NCBI RefSeq assembly: GCF_001955655.1
Contig: NZ_MSPW01000002.1
Location: 1 to 64,000 of the forward strand
DNA: 64,000 nucleotides
Direction of reading: 5' to 3'
Source: Viridibacillus arenosi
GTDB taxonomy: Bacteria; Bacillota; Bacilli; Bacillales_A; Planococcaceae
Part shown: positions 45,008 through 55,094 of the stretch, piece after piece
How positions within the stretch are numbered: the first letter of the stretch is position 1
Layout of the letters: the number at the start of each line of letters is the position of its first letter
Made by a program: the position numbers and the translations under genes
Notes under the pieces: generated by a model
What the model saw: only the letters and a program-made list of their open reading frames with translations
Told to the model about the DNA's origin: nothing
Databases searched by the model: none

Positions 45008-45143
45008 CTTTAAAATAAAACGCGTATTATTGATATTCTTTTCTTTACATATATATATAGTAGAAATCGAACCTTTTACATATTATAAAAAACACTCATA
45101 TTGAATATCTTAACCCTTTTATTTACAATGATTTTTAAATTGC

Positions 45144-45172
45144 TTGTCATTTTGGCTCAATTCGATTAGAAT
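45144..45172 (+). promoter_or_regulatory. Sigma-A promoter of leuS leader
   Basis: TTGTCA (45144-45149), 17 bp, TAGAAT (45167-45172), followed by the T-box RNA. Confidence 0.7.
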
Positions 45173-45189
45173 TAGATTCAATATAACAA

Positions 45190-45416
45190 GACTATGATAA
45201 GGAATAGTAAATTTATTTGATTTTCAAGAGAGCTAGCGGGTGGTGTGAGCTAGTAAATGGATAAATTGAACTCGCCTTGGAGTCTGCAATGGTGAATACA
45301 AGTGTAACCAAAGCCGTTTTCCGCGTTAAGGAGTCAAGTTGAGTGTAATACACTAATTTGGGTGGTACCGCGGGAACCTTTTTAAGCTCTCGTCCCTTTT
45401 TCTAGGGACGGGAGTT
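45190..45416 (+). ncRNA. T-box leader (leucine)
   Basis: The T-box sequence GGGTGGTACCGCGG (45360-45373) is intact, with AGAGAGC-type stem I start (about 45227-45233) and a CTC codon in GAACTCGCC at the specifier position, reading leucine. The terminator (CTCTCGTCCC/GGGACGGGAG with a T tail) lies at 45386-45420. Uncharged tRNA-Leu should open leuS. Confidence 0.93.
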
Positions 45417-45420
45417 TTTA
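45386..45420 (+). terminator. T-box terminator
   Basis: CTCTCGTCCC pairs with GGGACGGGAG, followed by TTTTTA; competes with the antiterminator that includes the T-box sequence. Confidence 0.9.
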
Positions 45421-45496
45421 TTTTGTCTAAAATATAGGAATATTATGACAATGTAAAAGGCGAAACTTGTTTTATTATTTTAAGGAGGAGAAATCA

Positions 45497-47911
45497 TTGA
45501 ATTTCAATCATCAAGAGATCGAAAAGAAATGGCAATCGTATTGGGCAGAACATAATACATTTAAAACTGTCAATGATGAATCAAAGCCAAAATTTTATGC
45601 ACTAGATATGTTCCCTTATCCATCAGGAGCGGGTCTACATGTTGGACACCCTGAAGGATATACAGCAACAGATATTTTAAGTCGTTTCAAGCGTATGCAA
45701 GGCTATAATGTCCTTCACCCAATCGGTTGGGATGCATTCGGACTACCTGCTGAACAATATGCTTTAGACACGGGTAATGATCCTGCTGAATTTACAGCAA
45801 AAAATATTGCGACATTTAAACGTCAAATTCAAGAACTTGGCTTTTCATATGACTGGGATCGTGAAATCAATACAACAGATCCAAGCTACTATAAATGGAC
45901 TCAATGGATTTTCGTCCAATTATACAAAAAAGGCTTAGCTTATATTGATGAGGTAGCTGTTAACTGGTGCCCAGCACTTGGTACAGTACTTGCCAATGAA
46001 GAAGTAATTGATGGTAAATCAGAACGTGGTGGACACCCTGTTGAACGCCGTCCTATGAAACAATGGATGCTGAAAATTACTGCTTATGCTGATCGTTTAG
46101 TCGACGATTTAGAAGAAGTAGATTGGCCAGAAAATATTAAAGATATGCAACGTCACTGGATTGGTCGCTCTGAAGGTGCAGAAGTGGCATTCACAGTAGA
46201 TGGTACAAATCAATCGTTCCGTGTATTCACAACACGCCCGGACACATTATTTGGTGCTACTTATGCAGTACTTGCCCCTGAACATAAACTAGTAGCTGAA
46301 ATTACAACAGATGCACAAAAAGCAGCAGTTGAAGCATACTTAGACGAAGTGAAAATGAAATCAGATCTTGAACGTACTGATCTTGCAAAAGAAAAAACTG
46401 GTGTCTTCACAGGCGCTTATGCAGTTAATCCGATTAATGGTGAAAAAATGCCGATTTGGATCGCGGACTATGTACTTGCAACATATGGTACAGGAGCAAT
46501 CATGGCTGTTCCTGCTCACGATGAACGTGACTACGAATTTGCAAAACAATTCGATTTACCAATCGTTGAAGTTGTAGCTGGTGGAGATATCGAAAAAGAA
46601 GCTTACGCTGGAGAAGGTAAACATGTTAACTCTGGATTCCTTGATGGTTTAGGCAAAGAAGAAGCTATTGCTAAAGCGATTGAATGGTTAGAAGAAAAAG
46701 GCGTAGGTGAAAAGAAAATTTCTTATCGTTTACGCGACTGGTTATTTAGCCGTCAACGTTATTGGGGAGAGCCGATTCCAGTTATCCATTGGGAAGATGG
46801 CGAAGTAACAACGCTTGATGAATCAGAACTACCACTTATTTTACCTAAAACAGATGATATCCGCCCAAGTGGAACAGGAGAATCACCACTTGCGAATATT
46901 GAAGAGTGGGTAAATGTAGTTGACCCTGTAACAGGTAAAAAAGGTCGTAGAGAAACAAATACTATGCCACAATGGGCTGGTTCAAGTTGGTACTTCCTGC
47001 GTTATATCGATCCAACAAATGATGAAATGCTAGCGGATCCAGAATTATTAAAACGCTGGTTACCAGTTGATATTTACATTGGTGGTCAAGAGCACGCTGT
47101 TCTGCATTTACTATATGCTCGTTTCTGGCATAAAGTATTGTACGATCTAGGTGTTGTACCAACTAAAGAGCCTTTCCAAAAATTATTTAACCAAGGGATG
47201 ATTTTAGGAGAAGGTAATGAAAAAATGTCTAAATCAAAAGGGAATGTAGTAAACCCTGATGATATCATTGCGAGCCACGGTGCAGATACACTTCGACTTT
47301 ACGAAATGTTCATGGGCCCACTTGAAGCATCTATTCCATGGTCTGAAAATGGCCTTGATGGAGCGCGACGCTTCTTAGATCGTATCTGGCGTTTATTTAT
47401 CAATGAAGATGGATCATTATCAGATAAAATCCAAGCTTCAGAAGATACTACTTTAGAAAAAGTGTATAACCAAACAGTGAAAAAAGTAACTGAAAACTAC
47501 GAGCATATTCGTTTCAACACGGCTATTTCACAAATGATGGTATTCATCAATGATTGCTACAAAGCAGATGTCGTGCCAACAGCTTATGCTGAAGGCTTCG
47601 TTAAAATGTTAGCGCCAATTGCTCCTCACATTGCAGAAGAATTATGGGCGAAATTTGGTAAAGAAGAAACATTAACATACGCTGCATGGCCAACATTTGA
47701 TGAGTCAAAATTAACTGACGATGAAATCGAAGTAGTAGTGCAAGTAAATGGTAAAGTAAAAAACAAAATTTTAGTAGCAAAAGACGCATCTCGTGAGGAC
47801 TTACAAGAAATTGCATTAGCAGATGAAAAAATTGCAGAACTACTTGCAGGTAAAGAAATTAAGAAAATTATCGCTGTTCCTGGGAAACTTGTGAATATTG
47901 TAGCGATTTAA
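45497..47911 (+). CDS. leuS: Leucyl-tRNA synthetase
   Basis: Charges tRNA-Leu, 804 aa, normal length. The class I signature appears as [16 protein letters not shown], the KMSKS loop as [16 protein letters not shown], and the editing domain has [11 protein letters not shown] and [17 protein letters not shown]. The start is a TTG at 45497 with TAAGGAGGAG upstream, giving [12 protein letters not shown] as in relatives; the ORF's upstream ATG at 45467 lacks a site. Controlled by the T-box leader. Confidence 0.97.
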   Translation: MNFNHQEIEKKWQSYWAEHNTFKTVNDESKPKFYALDMFPYPSGAGLHVGHPEGYTATDILSRFKRMQGYNVLHPIGWDAFGLPAEQYALDTGNDPAEFTAKNIATFKRQIQELGFSYDWDREINTTDPSYYKWTQWIFVQLYKKGLAYIDEVAVNWCPALGTVLANEEVIDGKSERGGHPVERRPMKQWMLKITAYADRLVDDLEEVDWPENIKDMQRHWIGRSEGAEVAFTVDGTNQSFRVFTTRPDTLFGATYAVLAPEHKLVAEITTDAQKAAVEAYLDEVKMKSDLERTDLAKEKTGVFTGAYAVNPINGEKMPIWIADYVLATYGTGAIMAVPAHDERDYEFAKQFDLPIVEVVAGGDIEKEAYAGEGKHVNSGFLDGLGKEEAIAKAIEWLEEKGVGEKKISYRLRDWLFSRQRYWGEPIPVIHWEDGEVTTLDESELPLILPKTDDIRPSGTGESPLANIEEWVNVVDPVTGKKGRRETNTMPQWAGSSWYFLRYIDPTNDEMLADPELLKRWLPVDIYIGGQEHAVLHLLYARFWHKVLYDLGVVPTKEPFQKLFNQGMILGEGNEKMSKSKGNVVNPDDIIASHGADTLRLYEMFMGPLEASIPWSENGLDGARRFLDRIWRLFINEDGSLSDKIQASEDTTLEKVYNQTVKKVTENYEHIRFNTAISQMMVFINDCYKADVVPTAYAEGFVKMLAPIAPHIAEELWAKFGKEETLTYAAWPTFDESKLTDDEIEVVVQVNGKVKNKILVAKDASREDLQEIALADEKIAELLAGKEIKKIIAVPGKLVNIVAI

Positions 47912-47947
47912 GCTTCACCAATTAATACTTCTGCTATTTAGCAGTTT

Positions 47948-47990
47948 AACCATATCTTCTCTTTAAAATGGAGAGAAGATGTGGTTTTTT
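47948..47990 (+). terminator. Terminator of leuS
   Basis: AACCATATCTTCTCT and AGAGAAGATGTGGTT form a long stem, followed by T-rich sequence. Confidence 0.9.
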
Positions 47991-48043
47991 CTTTTTTTAA
48001 TAGCGCAAGGAGTACTGGGGTTTCAAATTTAGTCCGCACAAAA

Positions 48044-48085
48044 ATACACAGTTTCAATTTTGCGAAATTGAAGCTGTGTATTATT
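48044..48085 (-). terminator. Terminator after small membrane-protein gene
   Basis: ACACAG.TTCAATTT and AAATTGAA.CTGTGT form the stem; on the minus strand ATTTTTG follows. Confidence 0.75.
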
Positions 48086-48096
48086 AATTGATTAAT

Positions 48097-48405
48097 TTAC
48101 AAATCTCTCTGAATCGAACTTTTTCCTAAACCCATAAAAAAATCAATGAAATAAGCGATAGCGATTAAAATATGAATGGCCCACCCAAGGATAGGAATCC
48201 ACGTCAGTAAAGTTAAGATAATCGCTAAAATTGGTACAACTTTTGAGTGACCAGTAACAAAGCGAAGGACAAGAACGATGACGTGAATAACTAGCGCAGT
48301 CGTTAAAGCTGAGTATCCAGAACCAATCATAATAGCTCCACCTAAAATAGGTATAGCTAATAATAGTTCATATAAAAAAGCAATAATAGTTGGGATTATA
48401 AACAT
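48097..48405 (-). CDS. Small polytopic membrane protein (102 aa)
   Basis: Starts at the ATG at 48405 (MFIIPTII), 8 nt after a perfect AGGAGGT; the frame is open a little further upstream. Nearly the whole chain is hydrophobic, in three or four segments with repeated Pro-Ile-Leu-Gly turns (AIPILGGA, WIPILGWAIHIL), and it ends with a short charged tail. No family recognised. Monocistronic. Confidence 0.75.
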   Translation of the reverse strand: MFIIPTIIAFLYELLLAIPILGGAIMIGSGYSALTTALVIHVIVLVLRFVTGHSKVVPILAIILTLLTWIPILGWAIHILIAIAYFIDFFMGLGKSSIQRDL

Positions 48406-48688
48406 ATACAAAACCTCCTGATTAGATATCATACCCTATATACGTTTGAAAACAACAATAGTTGCAAAGATAATTAATTTATAAATAAATGACTTAGAAT
48501 ATTAGTGTCTAAAGGTAAAGTGGGATAAATTTCAAGGGTTATTCCACTATCGCTACTTAGGGTGTTTAATAAGAAACGATGATAAAGCTGAGCAAAGTTC
48601 TTTGGAAAGTGATAATGGCAAAATGGAAGTTGATGTTCAAATAAGATTCAACGTATTTGGTGCATATTGTAAGTATTCTATACTTTGA

Positions 48689-48715
48689 CTATAATCGAAA
48701 TATGGAATGCGGAAA
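48689..48715 (+). promoter_or_regulatory. Motif shared by ArsR and EamA genes, copy 1
   Basis: A 27-nt segment (CTATAATCGAAATATGGAAT, then GCGGAAA) that agrees at 23 of 27 positions with 50433-50459. It covers the -10 (TATAAT, 48690-48695, with TTGTAA 17 bp upstream) and the transcript start of the ArsR-type gene, a typical repressor position. Confidence 0.6.
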
Positions 48716-48726
48716 GGGTGTTTGAA

Positions 48727-49413
48727 ATGAGTATAAATCCAAATGTGGCTGAGGTTGCCGCTCTCCTTGGAGAAACATCAAGAGCAACTATTCTTACAAG
48801 TTTAATGGATGGGCGTTTTCATACAGCCAGTGAATTAGCTTATATGGCAGCTGTAACACCACAAACTGCGAGCTTTCACCTTGCGAAATTAGTAGAAGGT
48901 AATTTGGTGAAAGTAGAGAAACAGGGACGTCATCGCTATTTTCAGCTAGAGGGTGGAGAAGTCGCCCGTATTTTAGAATCTTTTCTGGCCATCTCGCCAC
49001 CTCCTGAAGTGCGCTCATTAAAACAATCTAACCAAGTGAAATTACTTCAGGAAGCTAGAACTTGTTATGACCATTTAGCCGGTAAGTTAGGTATAAATTT
49101 AACCGAGTCAATGTTGCATTCAGGTTATCTAAAAAAAGAAGAGAGAGAATTTATAGTTACTCCTACTGGAGAACAATTCTTTACTGAATTAGGCATTGAT
49201 ATAGGTAAACTAAAAAGAAAACGCCGCTCATTTTCACATGCTTGCTTAGACTGGAGTGAGCGTCAACATCATCTTGCAGGTGCTTTAGGAAATGGACTAA
49301 TGACACACTTTTTTGATTTAGGATGGATAGTTAGAGTGCCATCTATACGTGCTGTTAAAATTACAGACAAAGGAAAAATAGGTTTCAAACAGAAATTTAA
49401 TATTAATATGTAA
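48727..49413 (+). CDS. ArsR-family transcriptional regulator
   Basis: A 228-aa regulator: residues about 5-90 form the ArsR winged helix (VAALLGETSRATILTSLMDG, ASELAYMAAVTPQTASFHLAKL, GRHRYFQL), followed by a long C-terminal part with RKRRSFSHACLDWSERQHHLAGALG that is typical of a YdfF-like subgroup and contains Cys and His, perhaps for ligand or metal sensing. ATG 48727 has AAAGGGTG before it. An EamA exporter gene lies convergent just downstream, and both genes share a promoter motif, so the exporter is the likely target. Confidence 0.88.
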   Translation: MSINPNVAEVAALLGETSRATILTSLMDGRFHTASELAYMAAVTPQTASFHLAKLVEGNLVKVEKQGRHRYFQLEGGEVARILESFLAISPPPEVRSLKQSNQVKLLQEARTCYDHLAGKLGINLTESMLHSGYLKKEEREFIVTPTGEQFFTELGIDIGKLKRKRRSFSHACLDWSERQHHLAGALGNGLMTHFFDLGWIVRVPSIRAVKITDKGKIGFKQKFNINM

Positions 49414-49423
49414 TGATGAAATG

Positions 49424-49463
49424 AAAAACCCTCGCCTAATTATATAGATAAGGCGAGGGTTAT
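49424..49463. terminator. Bidirectional terminator
   Basis: AACCCTCGCCT and AGGCGAGGGTT between convergent genes. Confidence 0.9.
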
Positions 49464-49478
49464 TCGATTAAACAAAAG

Positions 49479-50369
49479 CTATTCATTTACTTTTACAGTA
49501 CTTTGAACTAGATTTTTTTTGAAATTACTATTGACCAAATAAATACCAATAATTATAAAGAGGCCACCAACTATAAGAGAAGGGTATAACGGTTCATCTA
49601 ATAATAACCAGCCAGTTAATACCCCAAAGAAAGGTGCTAAAAATAAAAAGGCACTCGTTTTTCCTGGATCACCTTTTTGTAAAAGATAATACCATACGGC
49701 AAATTGAACAATGGATGACATAATACTTAGCCATAATAAAATGAGTATTGAGTTACCATTCAAAATAAAAAATGACTTTTCAAGAGTAAAACTACCAAGT
49801 AATAATATTAATCCACCGAACAGCATTTGATAGGCAGATAAAACCCAGTTATCAAAAAAGGCTCCCCATTTTTTAGCTAATAATGTGGCCATCGCCCAAA
49901 ATACAGCAGACAGAATACCAAAAAGAATACCAATCTTAAATTCAATTTGCGCTCCCATTGTTATACTTACGCCTACTAAACCTAAAAGAACGCCAATCCA
50001 TTGATAATATTTATAGCGTATTTGAGAAAAAATAGTACCGAATACCACTACGAGTAGTGGGTTTGTGAAAGTGAGAATTGAGGACTCACTAGCCGTAATT
50101 GTTCGTAAACTTAAAAAGATACAACCCATAACACCAGCTGTTTGCAAACTCCCAATTATCAGCAACTTTACCCAACTTTCCTTTGAAGTTGGATGAGGTC
50201 TTTTTAAAATAATCACGATTATTGCCATGATGATTCCCGCAAGTGTAAAGCGTAATGCTGCTAATAACAATGGTGAAGAATAAGGCAAACCAATTTTAAC
50301 GACTGCAAAAGAAGACCCCATTAAAAATGTTGTTAAAACTATCAGCGGTATAAATTTGAAAGTATTCAT
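49479..50369 (-). CDS. EamA/DMT-family transporter
   Basis: A ten-segment carrier of 296 aa with two EamA repeats; LAALRFTLAGIIMAIIVI and WLLLDEPLYPSLIVGG are typical ends of the repeats. Family members export amino acids, metabolites or drugs. AGGGAG stands 7 nt before ATG 50369; a TTG two codons upstream is an alternative. The promoter (TTGAAA, 17 bp, TTATAT on the minus strand) is followed upstream by the motif shared with the ArsR gene. Confidence 0.87.
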   Translation of the reverse strand: MNTFKFIPLIVLTTFLMGSSFAVVKIGLPYSSPLLLAALRFTLAGIIMAIIVIILKRPHPTSKESWVKLLIIGSLQTAGVMGCIFLSLRTITASESSILTFTNPLLVVVFGTIFSQIRYKYYQWIGVLLGLVGVSITMGAQIEFKIGILFGILSAVFWAMATLLAKKWGAFFDNWVLSAYQMLFGGLILLLGSFTLEKSFFILNGNSILILLWLSIMSSIVQFAVWYYLLQKGDPGKTSAFLFLAPFFGVLTGWLLLDEPLYPSLIVGGLFIIIGIYLVNSNFKKNLVQSTVKVNE

Positions 50370-50432
50370 ATTCAATCTCCCTACATATTATAATGACTAA
50401 TCTATATAAAGTATAAATGCTGGATATTTCAA

Positions 50433-50459
50433 CTGTTATCGAAGTATGGAATGCGAAAA
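50433..50459 (-). promoter_or_regulatory. Motif shared by ArsR and EamA genes, copy 2
   Basis: CTGTTATCGAAGTATGGAAT then GCGAAAA (plus-strand reading), 23 of 27 positions equal to 48689-48715. It lies just upstream of the -35 of the EamA gene. Confidence 0.55.
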
Positions 50460-50655
50460 TGCGAGATAAACATATAGTGGTAAATAACTAGATATTATGA
50501 ATTAGGCTCATTATTGTTATAGATTTTTTAGCTAAAGAAGAATTTCATAATTGTTTGAAAGGGGGAAAGAAGTCTGATAAATCCATACTATTAAACATTT
50601 CTTCAAAAAAGATTTATACTGGAAGTAGCTTAATAATATAGGAGAGATAAATTTA

Positions 50656-51285
50656 ATGGAATCACAATTTCCGAAGGTTCTTCGGTTCTTTACCTTGCTG
50701 TGGGTAGTCACAGCAATCGGGCTATTTGCTGGGATATTTGTTCCCGTATCACTAGTAATGCCTATTAGTATTGCAACGGTTGTTTTGCTGTTAATCGTTA
50801 TGTTTAGTCGAGCTGCAAGAAAAGCGAGTAAAATGATCTCCATCCTTTTTGCTTTCTTAACAGGTGTGACATTATATAGCTTGCTCCAATTTTACATCGG
50901 TGCATTAGGCGGAAGTCTAGTACTGGTTATCTTCGGTACAACTGCAGCGATCTTCATCGTAGCAGGAATTATTGGCTATAATACTAAACGCAATTTAGGT
51001 AACTGGGGCAAATTTTTGTTCATCGTATTAATCGGTGTCATCATTTTTTCTATCATTACAATTTTCGTTGGTTTTAGTGATATTGTTATGGTCTTTGCAA
51101 GTGCAATTGGTGTTTTGCTGTTTGTAGGTTATACGTTGTACGATATGAATCAAATTGCCCGAAGTTATATTAGTGATGAGGAAGTGCCACTCGTTGCATT
51201 AAATCTATACTTAGATTTTATCAACCTATTCACAGAACTACTAAAACTCATTTACCATTTAAAAAACATAATAAATAGAGATTAA
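50656..51285 (+). CDS. Bax inhibitor-1 family protein (YetJ-like)
   Basis: A 209-aa membrane protein with seven hydrophobic segments. The C-terminal YTLYDMNQIARSY and VALNLYLDFINLFTELLKL carry the two Asp that in YetJ form the pH-sensing pair of this calcium-leak channel family. AGGAGAG precedes the ATG. Monocistronic with a terminator at 51294-51337. Confidence 0.9.
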   Translation: MESQFPKVLRFFTLLWVVTAIGLFAGIFVPVSLVMPISIATVVLLLIVMFSRAARKASKMISILFAFLTGVTLYSLLQFYIGALGGSLVLVIFGTTAAIFIVAGIIGYNTKRNLGNWGKFLFIVLIGVIIFSIITIFVGFSDIVMVFASAIGVLLFVGYTLYDMNQIARSYISDEEVPLVALNLYLDFINLFTELLKLIYHLKNIINRD

Positions 51286-51293
51286 CTGATGAA

Positions 51294-51337
51294 GAGATAG
51301 GTAAAGTATGGATGAGATGCTTTCCCTATCTTTTTAT
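51294..51337 (+). terminator. Terminator after BI-1 gene
   Basis: AGATAGG.AAAG pairs with CTTT.CCTATCT, followed by TTTTTATT. Confidence 0.75.
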
Positions 51338-51524
51338 TATGGAGAATAATACAAATTAACTGAGTAATTTATTTTAAAATGTAATTTGAGTTTTATTAAA
51401 TTATCCATTTTTTTGATAAGAAATTGTACTTCTTGTCCTTTTAAACTATTTTTAACTATATTACTATAATAGAGTTATACATGAAAGTTTAGGTAATTTA
51501 AGCAACAGAAGGGAAGTAAGCACG

Positions 51525-52577
51525 ATGTATAAGAAGATATTTTCATGTTTGATTGCTATCCTCTTAATGGTAGGAACGTTATCGACAACAGGATTCGCGG
51601 CAACTAGTGTTAAGTTTAAAGACGTTTCTAAAACTCATTCAAACAAAAAAGCAATTGAGTATGTAGTTTCAAAAAAAATAATGACGGGGTATAAAGGTAG
51701 CAAATTTAAACCATCTAGTTATGTAACTCGTGAGGATGCGGCTAAAGCAATTGTGAAAGCTTTAAAACTTTCTACTAAGAACCGTCCTAATCCGAAATTT
51801 ACGGATTTAAAGAAATCGAGTAAGGCATATCCATATGCCGCAACTTTAGTAGACGAAAAAATTTGGAAGAAATCCAAAAAATTCAATCCAAAAGGTAAAA
51901 TAACGAAAATTGAAATGGCAACTATGTTAACAAAGGCGTATAAACTAAAATCCGTAAAAAATCTGTCCTACTCAGATGTATCTAAGAAAAACAAAGCATA
52001 TAAAGATGTACAAGCATTTGTCACAACAGGTGTTGGGAAACGAAAAACATCAACAAAGTTTGGTGCAAGTGATTTAGTTAAACGAGGAGCATTTGCTCAG
52101 TACATATACAATGGGAACCTTTATAAAAAAGGTAAATTAAAATCACCATTTAAAAAAGAACCTGTAAAGAAACCAGAAACAAAACCTTTAACTTTTAGCG
52201 AACAAGTAGTTAATCTTATGAATGTAGAAAGAAAAAAAGTTGGAGTGGAACCACTTAAAATAGACAAAAGGCTAGAGAAAACAGCTACTCTTAAATCAGA
52301 AGACATGCGTGATCTTCAATACTTTAGCCACACGAGTCCTACATACGGTTCTCCGTTTGATATGATGCGTAAATACGGAATCAGTTATTACTATGCAGGT
52401 GAAAATATTGCGGCTGGCAAATCAACTCCAGAAGCAGTTATGAATTCTTGGATGAATAGTCCCGGTCATAAAGCAAACATGCTAAATAGCCGTTTTACTC
52501 ATATTGGGGTGGGTTATGCCAACGGTGGCCCTTATAGACATTACTGGACACAACAGTTTATTGCAGTAAGTTATTAA
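51525..52577 (+). CDS. Secreted SLH-CAP protein
   Basis: An exported protein of 350 aa: signal peptide (residues 1-25, cut after FAA), three S-layer-homology repeats (residues about 28-200; FKDVSKTHSNKKAIEYVV, FTDLKKSSKAYPYAATLV, YSDVSKKNKAYKDVQAFV), a Lys/Pro linker, and a C-terminal CAP/SCP-PR1 domain (about 225-349) with YFSHTSPTYGSPFDMM and GENIAAGKSTPEAVMNSW, then SPGHKANML. SLH repeats bind pyruvylated cell-wall polymer, so it should sit on the cell surface. The role of bacterial CAP domains is largely unknown. Confidence 0.92.
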   Translation: MYKKIFSCLIAILLMVGTLSTTGFAATSVKFKDVSKTHSNKKAIEYVVSKKIMTGYKGSKFKPSSYVTREDAAKAIVKALKLSTKNRPNPKFTDLKKSSKAYPYAATLVDEKIWKKSKKFNPKGKITKIEMATMLTKAYKLKSVKNLSYSDVSKKNKAYKDVQAFVTTGVGKRKTSTKFGASDLVKRGAFAQYIYNGNLYKKGKLKSPFKKEPVKKPETKPLTFSEQVVNLMNVERKKVGVEPLKIDKRLEKTATLKSEDMRDLQYFSHTSPTYGSPFDMMRKYGISYYYAGENIAAGKSTPEAVMNSWMNSPGHKANMLNSRFTHIGVGYANGGPYRHYWTQQFIAVSY

Positions 52578-52595
52578 GTTATATGTATTTTTAAT

Positions 52596-52638
52596 AAAAA
52601 AGCGAGGAGAAAACATTATGTTTTCTCCTCGCTTTTTA
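52596..52638. terminator. Strong terminator
   Basis: AAAGCGAGGAGAAAACAT and ATGTTTTCTCCTCGCTTT are perfectly complementary, with A and T tails on both sides, so it can work in both directions. Confidence 0.93.
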
Positions 52639-52785
52639 CTTTAGGGACTTAAGAATATTTCTTGATTTATCAAAAAAAATATATTATTGCCTCTTTTATT
52701 TTAACAAGGAAGTATGATTGATTTTCTCTTTTGTATACCTATTATATTGGTAGTATGCTCGAAATAGATTATATTGTAATGACCT

Positions 52786-54918
52786 TTATTTACTTATATT
52801 ATATTTTTTTATCTTTTCGTAAAGCCAAGTGCGACTGATACCCAATAATCTACTTGCTTTTGCTTTATTTCCATTTGTTTCTTTAAGTGCAGCAAGTATG
52901 AGTTCTTTTTCTTTAAGATCAATAGCATTCCAGTATGGCTTATTATTATGTTCCTCCGAATATGATAGAAGTGTATTTGTTTGATCTATTCTTATACTTT
53001 CAGTTGTTGTAAGAATATTAGCATTAAACGATTCTGGAAGGTGTTGAGCATCTATATATCCATCACTTGTTAGATTTGCTGCTCTTTCTAAAATATTATG
53101 TAGCTCACGAATATTACCTGGCCAGTTATAGTTTAATAACTTTGTTAATGCAGAATGTGTGATTCCTTCTAAATGAAATCCTGAAAGTTTTAGTTGTGAA
53201 ATAATGGATTCTGCAATATCAGGTATATCCTCGATCCGGTCTCGTAAAGGTGGAATGTTAATCCTCATTATATTTAAACGATAGTATAAATCTTCTCTGA
53301 ATTTCCCCTCTTTAATAAGTATTTCAAGGTTTTGATTTGTTGCAGCAATAATTTTAGTTTGGAGTTTAATAATACGATTGCTCCCTATTGGTTCAAACTC
53401 CTTTTCTTGTAAAACTCGCAATAGTTTTGATTGGAGGGAAAGAGGCATATCACCGATTTCATCTAAAAATAATGTTCCATTTTGAGCCATTTCAAATTTC
53501 CCTTTTTTCCCACCCTTTTTTGCACCAGTAAATGAGCCTTCAGCATAACCGAAGAACTCTGATTCCATTAACTCTGGAGGAATTGCTGCACAGTTCACTT
53601 GAATAAACATACCGGTCTGAGAAGAAGAGGCATGAATTCCATGTGCAAATAATTCTTTTCCAGTACCACTTTCCCCTAAAAGTAAAACCGTTGATAAACT
53701 ATGAGAAGCAGCTAAGGCCTCTTTTTTTATCCTTTTAATATTAGAAGATTCCCCAATAATATTAGCAAAAGAGTATTTTGTTCCTTTAAGTTCATTCAAT
53801 TCTTTTTGATAGTAAGTGACTTGTTGTTCCAAGTTATTTACCTTTTTAATAGCTTCTTGCAAATGCTTTAAACCACGGTATGTAATTTTACAAATTGCTC
53901 CGATAATTTCTTCATTGTTTTTTATAGGTAAGATTGTAATAAGACATTGTGTCTTACCAATTAATTTTGCAACATTCGTTATTCTGACACCGGTTTGTAG
54001 AGCTTCATCTAATCCTAAATCAGGGTACATGTTCAAAATGGATTGCCCTAAAAGTTCATTACTTTGAACATTATATAATTCACAAAAGCCATTATTGACC
54101 ATCGTTATTTCTGCCTTTTGATCAACTAAAATTATGCCATCATAAGCTAGCTCAATAACGCTTCTTAACTTTTCCTCCCATTCCTTAGAAAAACGTAGTT
54201 CACTGGCCATTTTTTCAATATTAGTGAAATCATCCATTATGACCATGGAACCAACTAGTTTATTTTTTTCTATCAATGGATAACTCTGTACGACAAGGCT
54301 ATGCCCATTTAAATGCATCTTCTTTTTCATTATTTGTTCTTTGTGATGCAATATCCCAGTTAATAGATTAGTAATCTCCTCAAGTCCGTTTAATTCATTG
54401 AATATATGTTGTTTATTGGGTAATAATTGAAGGATTTTTTCTGCTACAGGATTGATGGCGTTAACCTTAAACTTAGTATCAACGGAAAATAATCCGAAAT
54501 TTAAGTTTTCAAATAGTAAGGATTGTTGGGTTTGCAATCGATCATATACTAAGTCGTATGCAAATAATATTTGTGATGTAGATAGAATACCAATAGGATG
54601 CAATTGTCGATTGACGACTGGAGCATGTCCAATTTGATGTTTAAGCAGTAATTTTCGAGTCTCATTAATATCTTGATCTGGATATAAAAAAATGGGATTA
54701 AAATTAATAAAAGATGTGATTGGGCACTGAAATGAATAACCTTCTGCTAGTATTTGAATAATTTTATTTTTTGTTAATAAACCTATTAACCTTTTATCAT
54801 CGTTAACTACCGGAATAATTTGCGAGTTTATTTTAGCGAAAATTTCCAATGTATCTTGAATTGTGTAATGTACTGTACAAGTAGGCGAATCTTTCATCAT
54901 GATATCCTCGACACGCAT
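52786..54918 (-). CDS. Sigma-54-dependent activator with CBS and PAS domains
   Basis: A 710-aa enhancer-binding protein. Domains: two CBS units (residues about 1-125), two PAS-like sensor domains (about 130-235 and 245-350), a linker coiled coil, the AAA+ sigma-54 interaction domain (about 385-620; Walker A LLGESGTGKELF at 414-424, GSFTGA at 461-466, Walker B TLFLDEIGD) and a Fis-type helix-turn-helix at the end (NKAKASRLLGISRTWLYEKI). The usual GAFTGA loop has Ser in place of the first Ala. The layout recalls BkdR-type regulators. It diverges from an acyl-CoA operon whose promoter is of the sigma-54 type. GGAGGA precedes the ATG. Confidence 0.93.
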   Translation of the reverse strand: MRVEDIMMKDSPTCTVHYTIQDTLEIFAKINSQIIPVVNDDKRLIGLLTKNKIIQILAEGYSFQCPITSFINFNPIFLYPDQDINETRKLLLKHQIGHAPVVNRQLHPIGILSTSQILFAYDLVYDRLQTQQSLLFENLNFGLFSVDTKFKVNAINPVAEKILQLLPNKQHIFNELNGLEEITNLLTGILHHKEQIMKKKMHLNGHSLVVQSYPLIEKNKLVGSMVIMDDFTNIEKMASELRFSKEWEEKLRSVIELAYDGIILVDQKAEITMVNNGFCELYNVQSNELLGQSILNMYPDLGLDEALQTGVRITNVAKLIGKTQCLITILPIKNNEEIIGAICKITYRGLKHLQEAIKKVNNLEQQVTYYQKELNELKGTKYSFANIIGESSNIKRIKKEALAASHSLSTVLLLGESGTGKELFAHGIHASSSQTGMFIQVNCAAIPPELMESEFFGYAEGSFTGAKKGGKKGKFEMAQNGTLFLDEIGDMPLSLQSKLLRVLQEKEFEPIGSNRIIKLQTKIIAATNQNLEILIKEGKFREDLYYRLNIMRINIPPLRDRIEDIPDIAESIISQLKLSGFHLEGITHSALTKLLNYNWPGNIRELHNILERAANLTSDGYIDAQHLPESFNANILTTTESIRIDQTNTLLSYSEEHNNKPYWNAIDLKEKELILAALKETNGNKAKASRLLGISRTWLYEKIKKYNISK

Positions 54919-54980
54919 TATAAAATTCCTCCACTTATAAAATTCTGATTATTATAAATATTATAACAAAACAGTGTACA

Positions 54981-55000
54981 GTTAACACTTATTTGTTAAC
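54981..55000. promoter_or_regulatory. Probable activator binding site (UAS)
   Basis: A perfect inverted repeat, GTTAACA, 6 bp, TGTTAAC. Its centre lies about 110 bp upstream of the -24 element of the sigma-54 promoter, the usual place for an enhancer site. TGTACA also occurs twice nearby (54975 and 55037). Confidence 0.7.
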
Positions 55001-55094
55001 ATGCATCATTTATTTACGGAAATGTGTTCACGACTATGTACATATGTATTTTACAAATCACTCAATATTCATGGGATATCAATGAAAAATAAAG

